Below are positions 9,995-21,184 of a DNA stretch of 57,229 bases, in pieces. The position numbers and the translations under genes are program-made. The notes beneath the pieces were generated by a model. The model made no database searches. It was not told where the DNA came from and saw only the letters and a program-made list of their open reading frames with translations. The stretch's first letter is position 1, and every line of letters starts with the position of its first letter. The stretch lies in the NCBI GenBank assembly GCA_015499985.1, contig JAAAUF010000151.1:1-57229 (forward strand), in the 5' to 3' direction. Origin of the DNA: Haplosporangium gracile (taxonomy: Eukaryota > Mortierellomycota > Mortierellomycetes > Mortierellales > Mortierellaceae).

Positions 9995-11203
9995 ATGAAG
10001 ATCCAATTCATCTCCCTCCTCTTGGTCGCTTCAGTCGCCATGTCCAGACCCCTCCCCTCCTCCCCCTCCTCCAACGCGGCGCTGGATCGCCGCACCCTGA
10101 TTGGTGACGAATACGCGGTCACCAACCAAGTCGACAACTCCCACGGCAAGAAGACACTCCGAGTTGACCATAACGGCAACTCCTCCGTCCGCAAGGGTTT
10201 CCTCTACGACCTCGTCGATCCCTCTCGTTACACCGTTGAAAACGACGATACCGTCTTCCAGTTCCGTCGCCGTAGCCTTTTAGGCGGCCTGTTCGGCGGC
10301 GACAGCATGTCCATCAGCAACGAGAACGATAACTCGAAACACACTCAGACCAAGAACGAGTACGATAACCGGTACACTACTATCACCAAAATCCACAAAA
10401 ACCAGAAGCACTCCAACGACGACGACGAGGATGAATATGACATGTCACCTGAATCGTTCTTTGACAAGCGCAACGCTGACACTACTACACCTTCCTCGGC
10501 TTCCTTGGACCGCCGCGGATTGCTACTTGGTGGCGAGTCGACGACGATCAACAACGTCAACGATAACTCGAAGCATACTCAGACAATGAACGTTCACAAC
10601 AACCGTGACACAACCATCACCAAACTCCACAACCACCAACAATCTGCGTCTTCCCGCCGCCGTCACCATGGTCCCCGTCGAGGCGACGCGCCCATCCCCA
10701 AGAGCTTCTTTGACCGCCGAGACGACAACAACGAGTCGCACGGCATAGACCGCCGCAGCTTATTGGGCGACCTCTTTGGCGGGAACTCCATGTCGATTAG
10801 TAACGTGAACGATAACTCTCAAACCAAGAAAACCCTCAACTCACATGGAAACCGTAACACCCGCATCACCAAGATCCACAAGACCACTAAATCCAGCCAT
10901 GGCGACGACTCGAATTCGGAAAGCTTCTTCGACAAGCGCGGTCTCCTGTTCGGCGGCGAGTCGATGGTGATCAACAACGAGAACGATAACTCCCAGACAA
11001 AGAAAACCCTCAACTCGCACGGCAACCGCAACACCCGCCTCACTCGCATCCACAAATCTTCCCATGGCTCCGATTCGGGCTCGAACTTCTTCAATAAGCG
11101 TGACTTCCTCTTTGGAGATCAGTCGACAACGATTACCAACCAGAACGACAATTCGCAGAACAAAAAGACGCTCAACTCTCATCACAACCACAACAACTTT
11201 TGA
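9995..11203 (+). CDS. Secreted six-repeat protein, candidate Kex2-processed peptide precursor
   Basis: Single exon, 402 residues. The start at 9995 is chosen because it opens a signal peptide (basic start, hydrophobic run FISLLLVASVA, small residues before Arg18); the frame is open further upstream but that part reads as 5' UTR. The mature part has six related blocks, each introduced by a dibasic pair (RR or KR): blocks begin at residues 34, 94, 175, 255, 316 and 370. Blocks 2-6 share [x]LL-x-GG-x-S-x-x-I, then N-x-N-D-N-S, a TKKTLNSHGN-like segment and ITKIHK; block 1 is divergent. The preceding spacers often end SFFDKR or SFFDRR. Secreted precursors with repeats separated by Lys-Arg are typical Kex2 substrates in fungi (alpha-factor-type pheromones, repellent-type peptides, dikaritin precursors). 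No family was recognised. A non-cleaved, beta-rich cell-wall or surface repeat protein is the alternative. Its function is unknown. Confidence 0.85.
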   Translation: MKIQFISLLLVASVAMSRPLPSSPSSNAALDRRTLIGDEYAVTNQVDNSHGKKTLRVDHNGNSSVRKGFLYDLVDPSRYTVENDDTVFQFRRRSLLGGLFGGDSMSISNENDNSKHTQTKNEYDNRYTTITKIHKNQKHSNDDDEDEYDMSPESFFDKRNADTTTPSSASLDRRGLLLGGESTTINNVNDNSKHTQTMNVHNNRDTTITKLHNHQQSASSRRRHHGPRRGDAPIPKSFFDRRDDNNESHGIDRRSLLGDLFGGNSMSISNVNDNSQTKKTLNSHGNRNTRITKIHKTTKSSHGDDSNSESFFDKRGLLFGGESMVINNENDNSQTKKTLNSHGNRNTRLTRIHKSSHGSDSGSNFFNKRDFLFGDQSTTITNQNDNSQNKKTLNSHHNHNNF

Positions 11204-11521
11204 CGAGACTACAGTCGAGAAGAACATGCGTGTTGTTGGAGACGGATTCTGAGCACGAGGAGGGAGTAGATAGATGATTGACACAAAAAGAATCTATATA
11301 TATTATTGTTACAAGTTTGATGGAGCTAATATCAAAGGGGAAAAGAGGGCCTTCTATCGCTGGACAACATACAAGCCCAAGATGGAACGTGAAAGAGGGG
11401 GTAGAGAAAGGCTATATGCAAATTATTTGAGTCAAGTAGAATAAAAACCTGAATACTTATGATACACGAACGAAAGGAAGAAGAACAGCAAAAACAAACT
11501 GAAGAAAAAAAAAAAGGCGCT
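11204..11521. other. Convergent intergenic spacer
   Basis: 318 bases between two convergent stop codons hold both 3' UTRs. AATATC and AATAAAA-like motifs and an A-tract near 11505-11514 are the only notable elements. No gene is seen. Confidence 0.6.
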
Positions 11522-14332
11522 TTAGATGGGACGACCGGCTCCGCTGCGCATGCCCTTCTTGTTTTCGGCAACGACAGTCTTGACATACTCGTCGACACCG
11601 CCCTCAAGACGGATCAACTTGCCGCCCTTGACACGGTAAACAACTCCGGCCTCCTCCTGGGCCTTCAACATCTCGTCCTCGTCCTCTTCATCACTCTCGT
11701 CCTCGTCATCCTCGCAGACAGCCTTGATAAAGTAAGCGTCGTGAGAAACAAGGACAACAGCACCAGTGTACTCCTTGAGCGCAACAATCAGTCCCTGAAT
11801 AGTCGCCATGTCTAAATGGTTAGTGATCTCATCTAGCAACAAGATTTGGGGCCCGCCGTGGACACAGATCGCCAGAGCAACACGAGCCTTCTGTCCTCCA
11901 GAAAGCGTCGACATGGGCAACACTGCGACTTGACCAGCAACACCAAACGAGCCGAGATACTTGCGAGCCGCGGGTTGGTTCTTGTAATCCTCGGGGAACT
12001 CGTCCATCAGGTACTGGACCGCCGACTTGGTCGCATATCCATCCAGTTTGTCAACATTGTGCTGCGAGAAATAGCCAACCTTGACCAACGACGAGAATCG
12101 CTCGACCGTTCCAGTCGTGGGCACAGCCTCACCCGAGAGCAACGACATCAGCGTCGACTTTCCGCATCCGTTAGGTCCCAAGAGCGCAATTCTCGACGAT
12201 TGATGAAGCGAAAGGTTGACGTTCTGAATGACAGGGCCAGTCTTGCGGGCGGGGGTGCCAGGGTAGGAGTAGGTAACATTGTTGAGCGAAATCAAGGTTG
12301 TGGGGTTACCGCGAAGCTCCATAGGGGTAGGCAAGGGGATCGTGACGGAGGGCTCGGGCACCTCGCGTACGACGGCGATTCCTTGGGCCAGATGGAAACC
12401 AGCGATGTACGACTGCTTCAACCGCTTGCCGTTCTCCAGTTTGTTATGTCCAGCCAGTCGATCCAGTTTCTACAAGTTTTTCAGTAACAAGAGTAGGTTA
12501 GCTCGAGCAATCACTCTGACAATGCCAAATCAAAAAAAAATCGCTAAGTACCTTCTGACGAGAGGCAATGACGGCGCCACGCTTTTCGTCTCCAGTTTTG
12601 CTCATGATGGAGCGCTGCTTGTTGATGGTGTCGCGGACATGCTTCCTCTTCTTCTCCAAGGCGTCGGCGATGCGGTCCTTCATCTTGGCCTTGTCCTCCA
12701 TCTTCATCTCGTATTCGTCGTAGTTTCCAGGAAAGTAATTCAGCTGGCAGTCGCGAAGGCGAATGATCTCCTGGGTGACAGTGTTCAAGAAGCTGCGGTC
12801 GTGAGAGACAACAACCACGGTCTGATCCTCGCCAATGTTCTCCAAGAGGTAGTTCTGAAGCCAGATGATAGCAGGCAAGTCCAAATGGCTATTGCAGGAA
12901 AATAAATGCGGATAAAATTAATACATGTGTCTTTCCATTCATCTTCCTTTCTATTATCGAAGCAATTACAAGGTGCAACATCATAGATCAGGTTGGCTTA
13001 CTTGGTGGGTTCGTCCAAGAGGAGCAAGTCGGGCTTCAAGAACAGGGCCGTGGCAAGAGCGATCCTCATCTTCCATCCTCCCGAAAACTGCTTGATGGGC
13101 AAATCCTGGTTGGCGGGCGTGAATCCAAGACCCTTCAACAACTCACGAGCCCTGGCTTCGGCAGAATCGGCCTCGATCTGTTGCAGCTTGCTAAAGACAC
13201 CCTCCATCATCTCATGGGCCTGATTCAAGATATCGACCGAAGGCTCGACACCTTCAATGGGGACATCCTCAAAGGCCTTCTCGGCATTTCTTTCCTCCTC
13301 TTCGACAACGAGCAACAGCTCACGAGCCTCTGCTCCGCGCTTGCCACTTCGACGAATGGCCAGCTTTTGTTGAGCTGCCAGCTTGACCTTCATGCGCTCC
13401 CACTCCAGCTTCTTGATGCACTTAGCCACCTGCATCGGATACTTGTTGATCGCCTGCTGGAGGAGCTTGGACTCGGCCATGAGGAGTGTGCGCTCGGTGT
13501 CGGCCTTTAAGACCGTCTCGACAACAGTCTGGTCCTCGGGAGTCTCGGAGGGCAGCTGCTCAATGTATAGGGTGCGGAGGTTGAGCGGGAAGCCGATCAG
13601 TTGACCGTATCCTATCGCCTTAAGCATAGTCGACTTTCCCGTTCCGTTGCGGCCAATAAGTCCGTACATGGTTCCAGACTTGAACCAGAGTCGAGCGTCC
13701 TTGAGAAGAGGCCGATCGCCAATAGTGATGTTGACCTGCTTGAGATCGACCTCCTTGGACAGGGTCTCGATGGTCTCCTCGTGGAATCGCGACTGCTGTG
13801 AATAAGCTTCCACCACAGCTGTGTCACCTACAAAGGCATCCTTTCCAGGGACGGGTGATCCGGGAGCGGACGAGGCTGCCGACGCTCTTGTAGAGGATTT
13901 TGAGGCGAGCTTCTTTGCAGCTTTGGACATCTTGACGGGCTTGGGTTTGAAGAGGTTCTTGGTGCCTGCCGATGCGGATGATGACTGGTTATCGTCATGC
14001 TCGCTCGAGTCCTCGTTGCTATCGTCGTCGTTGACAGAGAGGTTATTGAGGGCGTTATCGATCTTGACGAGGTTGTTGGGGTTGGCGCTTGAAGATGTTG
14101 TTGTAGTTGATGATGTGTCGGCAAAGAGATCATGGAGGGAGGTATAAAAGGTGTTGAGGGCGTCTTCCTCGAGTCCACCGTCGACGAGGAAGTGCTCGGT
14201 CTCTTCGCGGAGGGCGTCGACAGAGACGAAGGACTGTGCGTCGATGATGGATGCCAGGTATTCCCTGATCTCGTCGTCCAGCGAGACGGAGGCGGGCAAC
14301 CTGGCGATGAAGGTCTTTGATGACACGGGCAT
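11522..14332 (-). CDS. ABC-F ATPase, Gcn20/ABCF3 type
   Basis: Three exons (14332-13002, 12888-12552, 12469-11522) give 871 residues with two ABC cassettes and no membrane segments. Cassette 1: GRNGTGKST (about 227), QFSGGWKMRIALA, then LLLLDEPTNHLDL, whose Asn codon is split by the first intron, and VSHDRSFL. Cassette 2: GPNGCGKST (about 654), LSGGQKARVALAI and LLLDEITNHLD. Linker features such as EARARELLKGLGF and VGYFSQHNVD match Gcn20/ABCF3 more than Arb1. The N-terminal segment DDEIREYLASIIDA resembles the Gcn20/ABCF3 N-terminal region that contacts Gcn1. Such proteins act on ribosomes and support Gcn2 activation. Oddities: DEIT instead of DEPT in the second Walker B, and an Asp/Glu insertion at about 805-820 after the second H-loop. 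An upstream in-frame ATG near 14434 exists, but 14332 fits the family better. Confidence 0.9.
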
Positions 14333-14754
14333 AGTATTAGCGTGTGTTTTGCTTGGTGGGAGTGTTGTTATTTTAGTGTGTGGTGTTGCCTTGTAGAGTA
14401 AAGAGTAAAGGCGAGTGAGTGAGTGAGTGCGCACTGATGAGTGCGTGAGAAAGCATTTATATTACTTTTGGCACGGCATTCGATGACACAAAGAACAGGA
14501 AGCCCTATCCGAAAAAAGCAGTCCTCCCGCAGTTTTTCAATCCCAGCGGTTGGAGCGATTGGAGAAATCAAACGGGCTGTGTCGCACCCCGACAACTTAC
14601 AAAGCGCAAACAAGCAATTGAACCGCTTTCCTGGGTGCACACTCTTTCTTCTCTCTCTCTCTCTCTCTCTCTCTCGCTCCATGCTTTCTCAATCGGGTCG
14701 GCAATCGAAAGTAGAAAAATGGAGGTATATATATACTTTGTTTTACTTTTACAT
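14333..14754. other. Promoter region of the ABC-F gene with CT tract
   Basis: 422 bases between the ABC-F start and the stop of the next minus-strand gene. It contains an uninterrupted CT microsatellite at about 14650-14675 and no coding exon. Confidence 0.6.
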
Positions 14755-16452
14755 TTAGCTGATAGATGCACTGGCCCCAGTAATCGTCGTTCTATGCACA
14801 TAGGGCCGCTCACTGCCTCGGTGAGAATTCCCCTGCGACATATTCTGGAAGGCAATCAGAACCTCCGACGTGCGTTGGCCCTTGCTGTTCAACTGCTGTT
14901 GACTGTTGGCATCGCCATTCATCTTAATCTCCACATCGACAAATAGAGGGTACTAATAGATATATCGGAAATAATAAAAATGTGTACATCGTTAGCATAC
15001 AGTGAAAACGAAACAATAACAAAGATTGCTTGGGAAAATAACCAAAAGAAGAGAGGACATACGTCTTGGTAAAATTCATCGGCGCCGAGATGGACAATGG
15101 TCTTGTCGTCACAGCAGGAATCAAGCATGAAAACATGTCCACAACGGATATGGATAAAGGCCTGAGAGATACCGGCCCAAACACGTGGATCAGCTTGGAG
15201 GTGTCGTTCAATCGACAGGATCGAGCTCTGGATGCTGTCCTCGAGGACGGGGATGGAGTCCGAGATCGTAGGCTCAACCAGCTTCTTAGTCAGCCAAGCC
15301 TCCAGCAGCCGGCACAAGACATTCGTCTTGGCATTCCCATGTGAAGCCAAATGAGGGATCTAAGTGAAAAAAGGGTACAAAGAGCGAAAGGAGTAGCATT
15401 TTTGTTTAGTGAGCAAATTTCCACTGGGCCATGCGGATACGGATGAGGTTGTCTGATTAGCACCCTCACACGAGCACACAAATGGTGCATATGGGATGTC
15501 CTATTCACGCGTTTGGAAAGCGACAAAGAGAATCACACTTACAGCAAGGAATCCACCCCCACGGCCAATGCCGTCAAAGAAGTAGGTCAACCGGATGGTA
15601 GACACACTCTTCCAGTAGTCCTTCTCCATCACAGCCAAGAACAGCGTATAACTTTCTCGTTCCTCGATTGACTGCCAGGCAGTCATATTACTCGAGAACG
15701 TGAAACCAACAGTGGGCGCACTGCTGGAAGCTTGTATCCGGAAGGAAGACTGGGTACTGGGGGCAGATGTGGAGGGACGACTGCCGATAGACATGTTGTC
15801 CAGTTGGTCTGTTGGTATCTGGTCGTAAGTAAGTTGCGTTCGTTGTTGGTGTTGTTTCTTTTGGAACCGGGAAGAAAAGACAAGACTGTCGTCTTTGTCG
15901 TCTTGGTGATCTTCGACCTCTTTATCGGACAATTCGTCCACATCGCTGTCCCTACAGCCCATGTAGGGTGTCAAAGGTGGCGATGGGATATCGATAGCTG
16001 CTGATGTGGATTGTTTGGACCCTTGTTCGGACAGTGACCACGACTCGAAGCCCGAGTCTTGATTTGACGGTGCAGGGTTCTTGCATCCTGTTAGAAAAGG
16101 AAGCCGAGTTAATCGTGGTAAAGGGAAGAACGATAGTTAGGTAAGGTAATGACTGGGGTGCATCGTCAACGTGAGCCATTCTCTCTTTCTCACACACAGA
16201 CACTCTTGACAGAACTCTTGAAGGCTGCCGATTTCCCCACTTTATGCGTCTATCGTCGTTCAAGACAGTGAATGAACAACGACGCCTAAGACCGTATTCC
16301 ATGTTTGTGTGATTGTTGTTTTTTTTTCTTATAAACTCGAGCCACTTTAGCAAGTGGAAGTGACATAATGTAAGGTATGCTTTGAATAGAAGCAGGACGT
16401 TACCTGAATTGAGGAATGGGAGACTGCAAGCTGAGACAGGTGAGTGAAGCAT
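14755..16452 (-). CDS. Uncharacterised four-exon protein
   Basis: Exons 16452-16404, 16087-15543, 15359-15063 and 14952-14755 join in frame to 362 residues, all with GTAAGT, GTATGT or GTAACG donors and TAG or CAG acceptors. I do not recognise the family. The first 115 residues are Ser/Gln-rich with an acidic stretch (DVDELSDKEVEDHQDDKDD). From about residue 130 it is folded-looking: AWQSIEERESYTLFLAVMEK, IRLTYFFDGIGRGGGF, then NVLCRLLEAWLTKKLVEPTI, a helical HIRCGHVFMLDSCCDD region and YPLFVDVEIKMNG. The C-terminal 60 residues are Gln/Ser-rich. No signal peptide or membrane span is seen. The good splice signals and clear fall in low complexity across exons 2-4 support a real gene. Confidence 0.75.
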
Positions 16453-16737
16453 ATTTGTAGATAGTGAGTGAGAGTGATAGATAAAATGAGCGAGGGTGGT
16501 TGTTGAGCGCAGAGTAGTAGCGGTAGTAAGGAGCGGAGTAGCAGTTGTGATAAATGATAGTTATCGGTTGGACAAGTGAGAAGGGAGAGAGAGAGAGAGA
16601 AAGTAGAGTGAAAGAACGTTGAAGTGGCGAAGTGTGTTTGACAGTTGGATATGTTCAAGAATGAAGAAAGAGAGGAGTCGAGAATGAAGTGTGGAGGTGA
16701 ATATAGAGTAGAGTGGAGAGGATGAACAAGGTTGAAA

Positions 16738-16794
16738 GAGAAGAGAAGAGAAGAGAAGAGAAGAGAAGAGAAGAGAAGGGAAGAGAAGAGAAGG
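16738..16794. repeat. (GAGAA)n microsatellite
   Basis: About ten tandem AGAGA/GAGAA pentamers with one G interruption, inside a longer purine-rich tract upstream of the uncharacterised four-exon gene. Confidence 0.9.
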
Positions 16795-17229
16795 AAAGCG
16801 AAAGAAGGAATAGCGAAAGAGAAGAACAGTCAACGAAAAAAGGAAACCAAAGAAAAAGACAAAAGAGGGGAACCAGAAGACAATTAGCAACGATGAGGAC
16901 GGTTGTGGTTGTTATCTACGGCAGCTCGACGAAGGACGGATGACGGAGGACGTCGAAGACGACGGCGACGGTTGTCTCCGGGTTGAGAGAGGGAGAGAAT
17001 TTTGCCTCATTGAAGGCTATGTGTTTGAGATCATCCAAGCCTATTCTCCCCCTTGCAGTACAGAAACAGGACAAGGTAGATAGGGTAGTGAGGGTGGAGG
17101 GTGAAGATAGAAAACAGATACATGTTCATTGTACACGTACAGTACATGCACATACATGATATCGATTGTCAATTGACAATGAGAATGTCGCTCCTTTCGT
17201 TGGCCACGAAGTTGGGCACACGAAGACGT

Positions 17230-17261
17230 ATCCATCGCCATCGCCATCGCCATCGCCATCG
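17230..17261. repeat. (CATCGC)n hexanucleotide repeat
   Basis: About five CCATCG units in tandem, in intergenic DNA. Confidence 0.9.
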
Positions 17262-18263
17262 TGGCAACCTTTCTTTTCTCAACAACTCTTGTTGACCTTT
17301 TCCCCTTTTTTTCATCACCTATCCGTTGTTCAACAGGGCTCTTTGTTGTTGTTGTTTTTATGTGTATGTTTGTATTTGTCAAATATATTCATTTTGGCAA
17401 TGGCACAAGACCCTGCGCTTGTTGTTTTGTGAACAAGTTCATTTTTTGTATTGCTAAGATCGGAAGACTTTGCACATGGGGTCTCTGTTCGTATTGCTAT
17501 TGTCGTCTTCCGCAAAAAAAATATATATATTTCCATTGACAAATATCGATACCGTGGGTGAATGTGATTGTGAACAGAAGGCTGTGTTGTTCTTGTGAAC
17601 GGTATCGATGAGATCGATAACATCCAAGAATGAACACTTTCACACTCCCTCTCCCTCTCCTCGCAGAAAGGAAAAAAGGGTCCTGTTCACTTCATTTCTC
17701 ATATCTTTGATATCTGATTCTTATCAACCAGGGGAACTAGCCCAAAGTTCTTCTCCGTCATGGTCATCGTCGTCATCATCGTGGCCGATAAAACTAGTCT
17801 ACCCCGCCCCCGGAGACTGTGTCTCAAACCCAGACTCCTCTCATGCTCTTCTTCTTCGCTAGTCTGCAATAAACGCGTGCCATTTTTCACATTCATTTTC
17901 CCCTCTACTCTCTCCTCCCTCACACGCTCTCTCCATCCCTTGCCTCTCTTATCGCCTAGACGTAGACCGATCGTTATCGGACGTTCCGATTACTCCTCCT
18001 CCTCACTCTCTTTTTGTTCATCCCCCCTGCCTTTTTTTTCTGTCCTCCCTCCCTCACCCTTCATCCTGATGTAGAATTACATGTCCTGCTGCATGAAAAA
18101 AAAGAAAGCAACAAGAAAGCGCTCTAAAAACCCCTCAAGCAACTAGCTTCTCATGAGTGACGCTTCGTTTGTTGACCATGCCGTCTTCTCCTGTTTTTAT
18201 TTGTATCCTTTCATCCTTCCTGTCCTCCGTCGTCACCAGTCTAAGTGACCCGGACCGATGCAT

Positions 18264-18294
<31 letters not shown>

Positions 18295-18818
18295 AGTGAG
18301 AGTGAGGAGAGTTTTTTTTTTTTTTTTTTCCTAAAGCGTCATTGTCTGTCGTCGATGGATTATGCACAACAGCACAAGACCCTTGTAAAGTAGTCCTCTT
18401 CTCCCTCTCCCTGTCCATGCCAAATTATCAAACTGCATGATCCGTATATGTGTATGTGTGTGTGTGTGCAAAAAGGGCAATAACGGGAGCTCATTTGGGG
18501 TTTTAAAGCGAGGAGTTGCTGCTGATTGTCTGGCTGGCTGACTGGAAGGCCAATAAATGTCTGAAGGTGACAAAAAGGCTGAAAAAAAAGTGACAGAAAA
18601 GATACAAGCTCTAGATTCTGACACCTGTCTAGCTTGTCAGCTCAAGTGAGCACTACCTATTGTGCGTCGTTCGTAGTCTCCGTCCTTGCATATCGTTATC
18701 TCCGGTGTTAGGTGACATTTTGACTACATGTAGTGCGCAGAATACGCATAATTGTAAACAAAAATTACATGCTAAATGGATGCTAAACCACTTGAAAGTT
18801 TTATTAAGGTAAAGCGCT

Positions 18819-21184
18819 CTAGTACTTCTCCTTCTCCCGGTCTCCATAACCATCCTCAGTCTTGTAACCTCGGGCAATACCAGCACGTCCCTCGGTGGCA
18901 AGCTCAACAGGCGTCTCGCCCAACTTGACCTCCAACCCTTTGAACTGCCTCGACTGCAAGTACTCTCCAGAAGCGCTCGACATCAGCGTCGCGACACTTG
19001 TATTCTTGTCCCTCAGCGTCAGATCCTTGGACCCCTCGATCAAAGCCGACAGCTCCTTGGAGTCCTCCTTATTGGACGTATACTTCTTGTTCTGCTTGAA
19101 CTGCCCTGTCACCAACGAAAAATGAGGGCGATCATCATCATCGCTATCAACATCCGACCCATTTTCGTCCTCTCGATCTGAGGCCGCATCCAATTGGGAC
19201 TGAGAGATCTTGATCTTATCCACACCAATCTTGTCATCGTCCGGCAGGAGCTCCTGGAAGTTTGTCACATAGTCACCCGTCCACTCTCGAGATTTGCTGA
19301 GCGCAATCTCGAGCTCGTAAGGGGTCACAATGGGCCGGTAGAACTCCTTGCTGTCGATCAAACTGTTCTCGGGACAGGCCACGTACACAAAACAGTCAAT
19401 CTCCATAAAATTGGCCATCTTGGCCACATTCAGCTTGCCCATTACAAACGTGTATGCCTTCTTGCCCTTGGACTCGATCAACGCCTTCAAATGCTGGATC
19501 ATCGTCATGTATGATGCTATATACGCCACATGAGAATAGATACACATTAGTCTCGGCTCAATGCGGTATCTAGAGACAATAAAAACAAGTCAATGCGTTG
19601 TACAAGATAGCTTTTCCTTACCAACACCCAAGGTTCCGACAGCGATTCCAATGACATCTGCATCCTTGGCCTTCTGGACCAAAAAGTACCGACGCATCAA
19701 GGCCTTGTTGACTTGCGCAGACTCAAGACGGCCTTGCTTCTTCTCTGGATTGTACGAGTATGTCTCACACTTGCTGTGGGTCATCATGATGTTGGATAGC
19801 GTGGGGCTCTCATCTCCAATGTAGAAAATCGTGTAGTCCTCAATATTGTCGCCCTCAGGTAAGTCATAAGTCCGTCCAAACCGCCTCCTCTTGTTGCTGC
19901 TAGGCGTCTCCTCCGTCGTCGTCGTTCCTGTTGATGCTGCTCCTGCCTGTTGCATGGTTGATGTTGCCTTAGTGCATCCTCCAGCTGAACTGCTGCATGT
20001 CGAATCGCCCGACTTTTCGCCACTTTGACAGCAGGATGATGATGACTCTGTCGAGCATGCCTGCTTGTTACCACAGCATGACGATCCTGACTTCTTCTGG
20101 CTACAGCTTCCAGCAGCCTTTGATACATCCTGACTCGAAAGCACGTTATCTAGATTGGACTCGGTTTCGACCCTTGATTTGACAATTTTGGTATAGTTCT
20201 TCTCGCCCTCCAGTGTTCCCAGCAGGCTCTCTATTAATCGCATTATGAAAATTCGGAATGAAATTAATATCACACGACACTTCTCACTTTTTGCTCATAC
20301 CACAACAACTTCCAACAATCCTTGAGCACAGAACGATCTTTACCGACACAGTGGGCGTAAATAACGTCGTACATCAGAATAACCTTCTGAGCCTTGTCTT
20401 TTGCAAAGAATCCGTCAAAAACTGTGGCGCAATCCTGAACATCCACTGGCTGCTTTCCGAAAACATAAAGAACAGAGAGGCGAGATGTTCTATACAAAAT
20501 CGAGGTGTGTTCAAAGAAGAGTTGTCATGAGTACAAATAACGTTCAGTATCAATTGCTGTTAATAAACAAATAGAATTCAATATCGAACGAGAACTTACG
20601 GGCTCTGGCAAGAACGGCCATAGTGGATGATAGCATCGGCAGAGATGTGCTGCGCTGCGACCTCATCCACACAACAGCTACACACGAAAAGCAAAAATGA
20701 GAAGAAAAAAAAATAGTATGTCAGTCGCTTGACTATATCTACATGAATGCAACATCCTGTAGCTTTGAACCATGCCTCACCTTCCGTAAGAGGTATCTGC
20801 CAAGATAAAAACGGCGCTACCGGTCTGGTCCCTGATCAATTGAGCCACAAGTCCTGAGTCGGGCAACAAGTCGTCTGGGAACTGCAACGCAATCTATGTA
20901 TGTAAAACGATGAATTGAATCAGCGACAAAGAACTCTGTGCATTTGTGATGGGGGGATATGTATCATCATTCCTGACACAACAGCCAGATAGAAGCATTA
21001 CTCGCTTGTAGCCTCGCTCCTTGATAGCTCCGACAGTGCGTTCAATTTCGTAGATGTCCGAGCAGGCGTTGATCTTGTCCTGAGCGTCGGATGCCAGTCT
21101 GCTGTGATGCATCTCAATCTGGCGGGCAATGACAGCCGAGCCGTCGTCGGCAAAGTTGGAGGGTCCTGAGAGCGAGTTGGACAT
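18819..21184 (-). CDS. DPH2: Diphthamide biosynthesis protein 2 (3-amino-3-carboxypropyl transferase subunit)
   Basis: Six exons (21184-21002, 20893-20781, 20677-20600, 20489-20288, 20228-19622, 19516-18819) give 626 residues. Dph1-Dph2 is a radical-SAM-like [4Fe-4S] complex that transfers the 3-amino-3-carboxypropyl group of SAM to the conserved histidine of eEF2, the first step of diphthamide synthesis. Family signatures: [25 protein letters not shown] (cluster cysteine at 100/101), [29 protein letters not shown] and [23 protein letters not shown]. The C-terminus has an acidic stretch, then [20 protein letters not shown]. Yeast and human Dph2 are about 530 and 490 residues; much of the excess is a Ser/Cys-rich insertion at about 234-277 with eight cysteines. 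The start is 270 bases from the divergent uS12m start. Intron 4 needs a GAG acceptor at 20229/20230. Confidence 0.95.

Larger units (their letters stand above)
16453..18818. other. Gene-free interval
   Basis: 2.4 kb without a supportable gene. The left third is purine-rich on the plus strand, the middle is mixed, and 17880-18330 is pyrimidine-rich with a CT tract (about 18270-18294) and an 18-base T tract (about 18312-18329). Ser/Leu/Phe-rich open frames are composition-driven. Confidence 0.55.
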
